From Symsagittifera roscoffensis (lineage: Eukaryota; Xenacoelomorpha; Acoela; Convolutidae): 64,000 nt of DNA. Each line of letters opens with the position of its first letter. Position 1 is the stretch's first letter. The notes below the pieces were generated by a model. It made no database searches. It was not told the DNA's origin and saw nothing but the letters and a program-made list of their open reading frames with translations. Location: NCBI RefSeq assembly GCF_963678635.1, contig NC_087063.1:11068386-11132385 (forward strand). The letters are read 5' to 3'. Below, piece by piece: positions 61,853 to 64,000 of the stretch. A program made the translations under genes and the position numbers.

Positions 61853-63537
61853 AACGAAATTACAATAACTGATGTCCGCTTTATGCCTCGAAAAAACTTC
61901 TTCGTTACGTCCTTGATGGCTTCGAGCTGTTCGTCTGTCATTTTGCCCCTCAAGTTTTCAATCTCCGGCAGAACCGGTTTATCAATTTGCATTTCATCTA
62001 GTGTGGGCCGCTCTGGAAAGTTCGAACAGCTCGACAGCCCATCGTCCGTCTCTGACTTAAGTGATTTAACAAGACCCGATGAACCTTTTATTTTCTGTAA
62101 TCGTCTCAAGATACAAATTTTGTCCCTATGATTAGGACAATCAACAACTTCATTTTGTTTTGAATTCTCAATCATTTCATATCGAGTTTTGACCGGTAAA
62201 GCATATCCCAGCTTCCTCCCTCTCTGTATCGTGATCGGTATATCAAGGGTATTCAACAAGACACTGACGCAGAGGCCGCTCTTCGTTATCGAGAAGGATC
62301 TTCCTAAAACAGCAGCACTTTGACTATTAGGGTTCGGAACTATGCACACTTGCTTTTTGTCACTTAGTTCATTGTAATTTTTTATCCGCAAGCTTACGAT
62401 TGCTGCTTCATTCGCTTTTAGCCTCACCCTCCTACTCAAGAATACCGGTGCTTTATTCTCATTCGCTATTATTAAATATACCGGTTTTATTGCGTACCTC
62501 CTATCCGGGTTTCTTATCCTGAACATCGCATTGTTTAAATCAATCGTTCCGTCAAAGTTCCTGCTTAAGTCCCTGCCTAAAATGAATTGGTCAGACTCGT
62601 CCAGGTTTTCTACTACAAGAAAGCTCATCCACAGATTGCGTTCCCCCAGGTTCAGGGCTATTATTGGTGTCCTGCCTAGCACTTGCAGCGCCCCTTTGTT
62701 GGCTGCTGACAACCGTATTCTTGAGTCTATCAAGTCATCTTTGTCGAAGCCCATTCGCTCCCAAGTTTCGATTGGTATTACACTCAAGACCGCTCCAGTA
62801 TCGAGTAACCCACGCAAGTGAGTCTTTTTGCCATTTATGTCGAGCACGTGTGCTGACATGTCTGCCTCTGTCCCTATGTGCATTGCATCTTCCTCCAGCA
62901 TGGCAGAGTGTCCAATCGACCTCACTTTTAATTCTTCTTTTCCTACGTAGATCTGCCCTACTAGATCTTCATCGCAGGTTATCATTGTTTTCGTATAGAT
63001 GTTTATTCCGTCTATATTTAGCATCACCTCATGCGGACCATAAGCTTCCGTGTATCTGTTATCAATTCGGACTGACTTGCTACCCCCTCTTGTGAGTAGC
63101 GCTCGTACTGCTCTAGAAGTCGTTTGTGGACTTATACCATTCAAGTAGTCAGCGTACACATCAATGTGCATTATTGTCTGGTCGCTCGGTTCGCTCAAGT
63201 TTCTGGTTACCTCATGGCCGCCCACGGTGATTATCGACATTATTCTAGCCCCGATTTTCGTTATGCCGAATGGTTTTCCCGTCACCATTTTCACGGTGTT
63301 GCAATTTCCGCTCTTTGTCGACCCCGCTACAGCCTCTGATGTTGACTTCGAGCACGCCAATGCCTCATTGAATTTCTGTCTATCGATTTCCTGTTTTAGT
63401 CGTTGTTCTCTTTCTTTTGCCGCCAGATCCTGCTTCACCTTGTCGATAGCTTCCGCCGCCGCTTTCTCATAATTTATCTCGAGAGTGTTCCCGGCCGTGG
63501 CTTCTAATGCACTATTAATTTGCGTTACAGCTTTCAC
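61840..63537 (-). CDS. Pre-protease domain, aspartic protease and connector, copy C
   Basis: 565 codons in phase with the gag zinc-knuckle frame but separated from it by a TAG (63615-63613). N-terminal coil (AAAEAIDKVKQDLAAKE), pre-protease domain (QTIMHIDVYADYLNG, RALLTRGGSKS), retropepsin site GLLDTGAVLSVIP, second segment FILGRDLSRNFDG, then the connector with GRSFSITKSGLCV and IQRGRKLGYALPV. It ends after a shift in a T-run near 61895, where the RT frame takes over. Confidence 0.88.
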   Translation of the reverse strand: MKAVTQINSALEATAGNTLEINYEKAAAEAIDKVKQDLAAKEREQRLKQEIDRQKFNEALACSKSTSEAVAGSTKSGNCNTVKMVTGKPFGITKIGARIMSIITVGGHEVTRNLSEPSDQTIMHIDVYADYLNGISPQTTSRAVRALLTRGGSKSVRIDNRYTEAYGPHEVMLNIDGINIYTKTMITCDEDLVGQIYVGKEELKVRSIGHSAMLEEDAMHIGTEADMSAHVLDINGKKTHLRGLLDTGAVLSVIPIETWERMGFDKDDLIDSRIRLSAANKGALQVLGRTPIIALNLGERNLWMSFLVVENLDESDQFILGRDLSRNFDGTIDLNNAMFRIRNPDRRYAIKPVYLIIANENKAPVFLSRRVRLKANEAAIVSLRIKNYNELSDKKQVCIVPNPNSQSAAVLGRSFSITKSGLCVSVLLNTLDIPITIQRGRKLGYALPVKTRYEMIENSKQNEVVDCPNHRDKICILRRLQKIKGSSGLVKSLKSETDDGLSSCSNFPERPTLDEMQIDKPVLPEIENLRGKMTDEQLEAIKDVTKKFFRGIKRTSVIVISFCMK

Positions 63538-63612
63538 TGTTTTCGTTGGCAGTTCCGTGCTCGGTGCTCCTAAGTTTTTCGATTCAAACTCATTTTGTCT
63601 ATTCCGTTGAGT

Positions 63613-64000
63613 CTACACCGCTGCTAGTGCTAATTTATGTTTGTGGTGGCTCTGGTCCTTGACGGCCTCCCAAAACAAGGAACAATCCATTCTGAAGTGC
63701 CCTTCCTGATTGTAGAAGAAGCATCTTGCACCTATCTTGATGATTAAGCCACTATAGTATTCGTGTTCCTCCATCTGGCTCATGTCTTCCTCATCTGGTG
63801 CGTAACCCAGACTCTTCATGCCCTGTTTATATGTTGTGCAGTCAGCCACGTGATGATCAGCTGACCCGCAGTTCGCGCATGATCTGCCTTTGTCCATGTC
63901 ATCTCTAGGCTTGTACCATGAGGACCTTTGAGGTTGGCTCCCCCCTTGAGTATTCCTGTTATCCGTATATGAGTATTTCTTGGGTTTCATTAGCATGTAC
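63613..64000 (-). pseudogene. Gag nucleocapsid, copy C, partial
   Basis: The gag frame runs in from beyond the window. First knuckle CANCGSADHHVADC is a complete CCHC. The second reads CFFYNQEGHFRMDC: its second Cys is Tyr, where copy B has Cys, so this knuckle should bind zinc poorly. A TAG at 63615-63613 stops the frame, but the same phase continues into the pre-protease domain. Confidence 0.85.

Larger units (their letters stand above)
46452..64000 (-). mobile_element. Giant Ty3/gypsy-like retrotransposon copy C
   Basis: A minus-strand element continuing beyond 64000. In order (high to low coordinates): gag zinc knuckles, protease, RT-RNase H, linker-integrase-GPF/Y, macro-like protein, unknown/coiled coil, SGNH hydrolase, large SGNH-like protein, large Cys-cluster protein, C-terminal extension, 3' non-coding region, PPT-like tract. 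The pol region is clearly homologous to copy B but the accessory genes are much more diverged, which makes the conserved order meaningful. Broken by several small indels and nonsense codons. Confidence 0.9.

Overview
The window is repeat-rich eukaryotic DNA, almost certainly from an invertebrate animal. It is built from Ty3/gypsy-type LTR retrotransposons, Penelope-like elements (PLEs), a non-LTR (LINE) remnant, a 1.8 kb fold-back repeat, short motif arrays and a long (TACA)n microsatellite. I found no intact host gene, no tRNA or rRNA and no prokaryotic operon. The combination of Ty3-like pol, GIY-YIG Penelope elements and a PHD-bearing LINE points to a metazoan; I cannot name the species.

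Layout. 1-557 is a perfect (TACA)n tract. 558-6270 is Ty3-like copy A on the minus strand, cut off by the microsatellite inside pol. 6271-8316 holds a short motif array and the fold-back element. 8317-11708 is mostly non-coding, with a duplicated gag-leader fragment and an inserted motif-array element. 11709-32910 is copy B on the plus strand: gag, protease, RT, RNase H and integrase (to 20607), then about 11.5 kb of extra genes (20608-32074). 29839-36578 is duplicated as 37556-44301; each copy carries the tail of copy B plus one PLE. 44302-46450 is a decayed LINE. 46452-64000 is copy C on the minus strand, read from 64000 downwards: gag zinc knuckles, protease, RT, RNase H, integrase (to 57696), then a 10.2 kb accessory region (57787-47582).

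The main result is that copies B and C, although strongly diverged, carry the same accessory genes in the same order downstream of integrase. These are (1) a protein resembling TARG1/POA1-type macro domains; (2) a small unknown domain followed by a coiled coil; (3) an SGNH/GDSL-type hydrolase with a complete catalytic motif set in copy B; (4) a large protein of about 840 residues that begins with a second, divergent SGNH-like fold; (5) a protein of about 1170 residues with a conserved Cys-X4-Cys-X6-Cys-X4-Cys cluster; and (6) a C-terminal extension separated from (5) by a stop codon at the equivalent position in both copies. Gene junctions are tight: stop-3 nt-ATG between (2) and (3), and a 4-nt overlap in the -1 frame between (3) and (4). 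The whole looks like one giant (>20 kb) Ty3-like element family with a polycistronic accessory module of unknown purpose. Both copies are broken by frameshifts and nonsense codons, so neither is likely to be autonomous now.

Other unusual points are PLEs whose RT has a PHD-type zinc finger inserted between the palm motifs and which sit between about 220 bp inverted repeats; a fold-back that looks like two inverted PLE shells with the ORF removed; and a purine-rich sequence (TGTCCGGGGAG) found at the 3' boundary of both copies and repeated inside pol. All homology statements come from reading motifs by eye, not from database searches.
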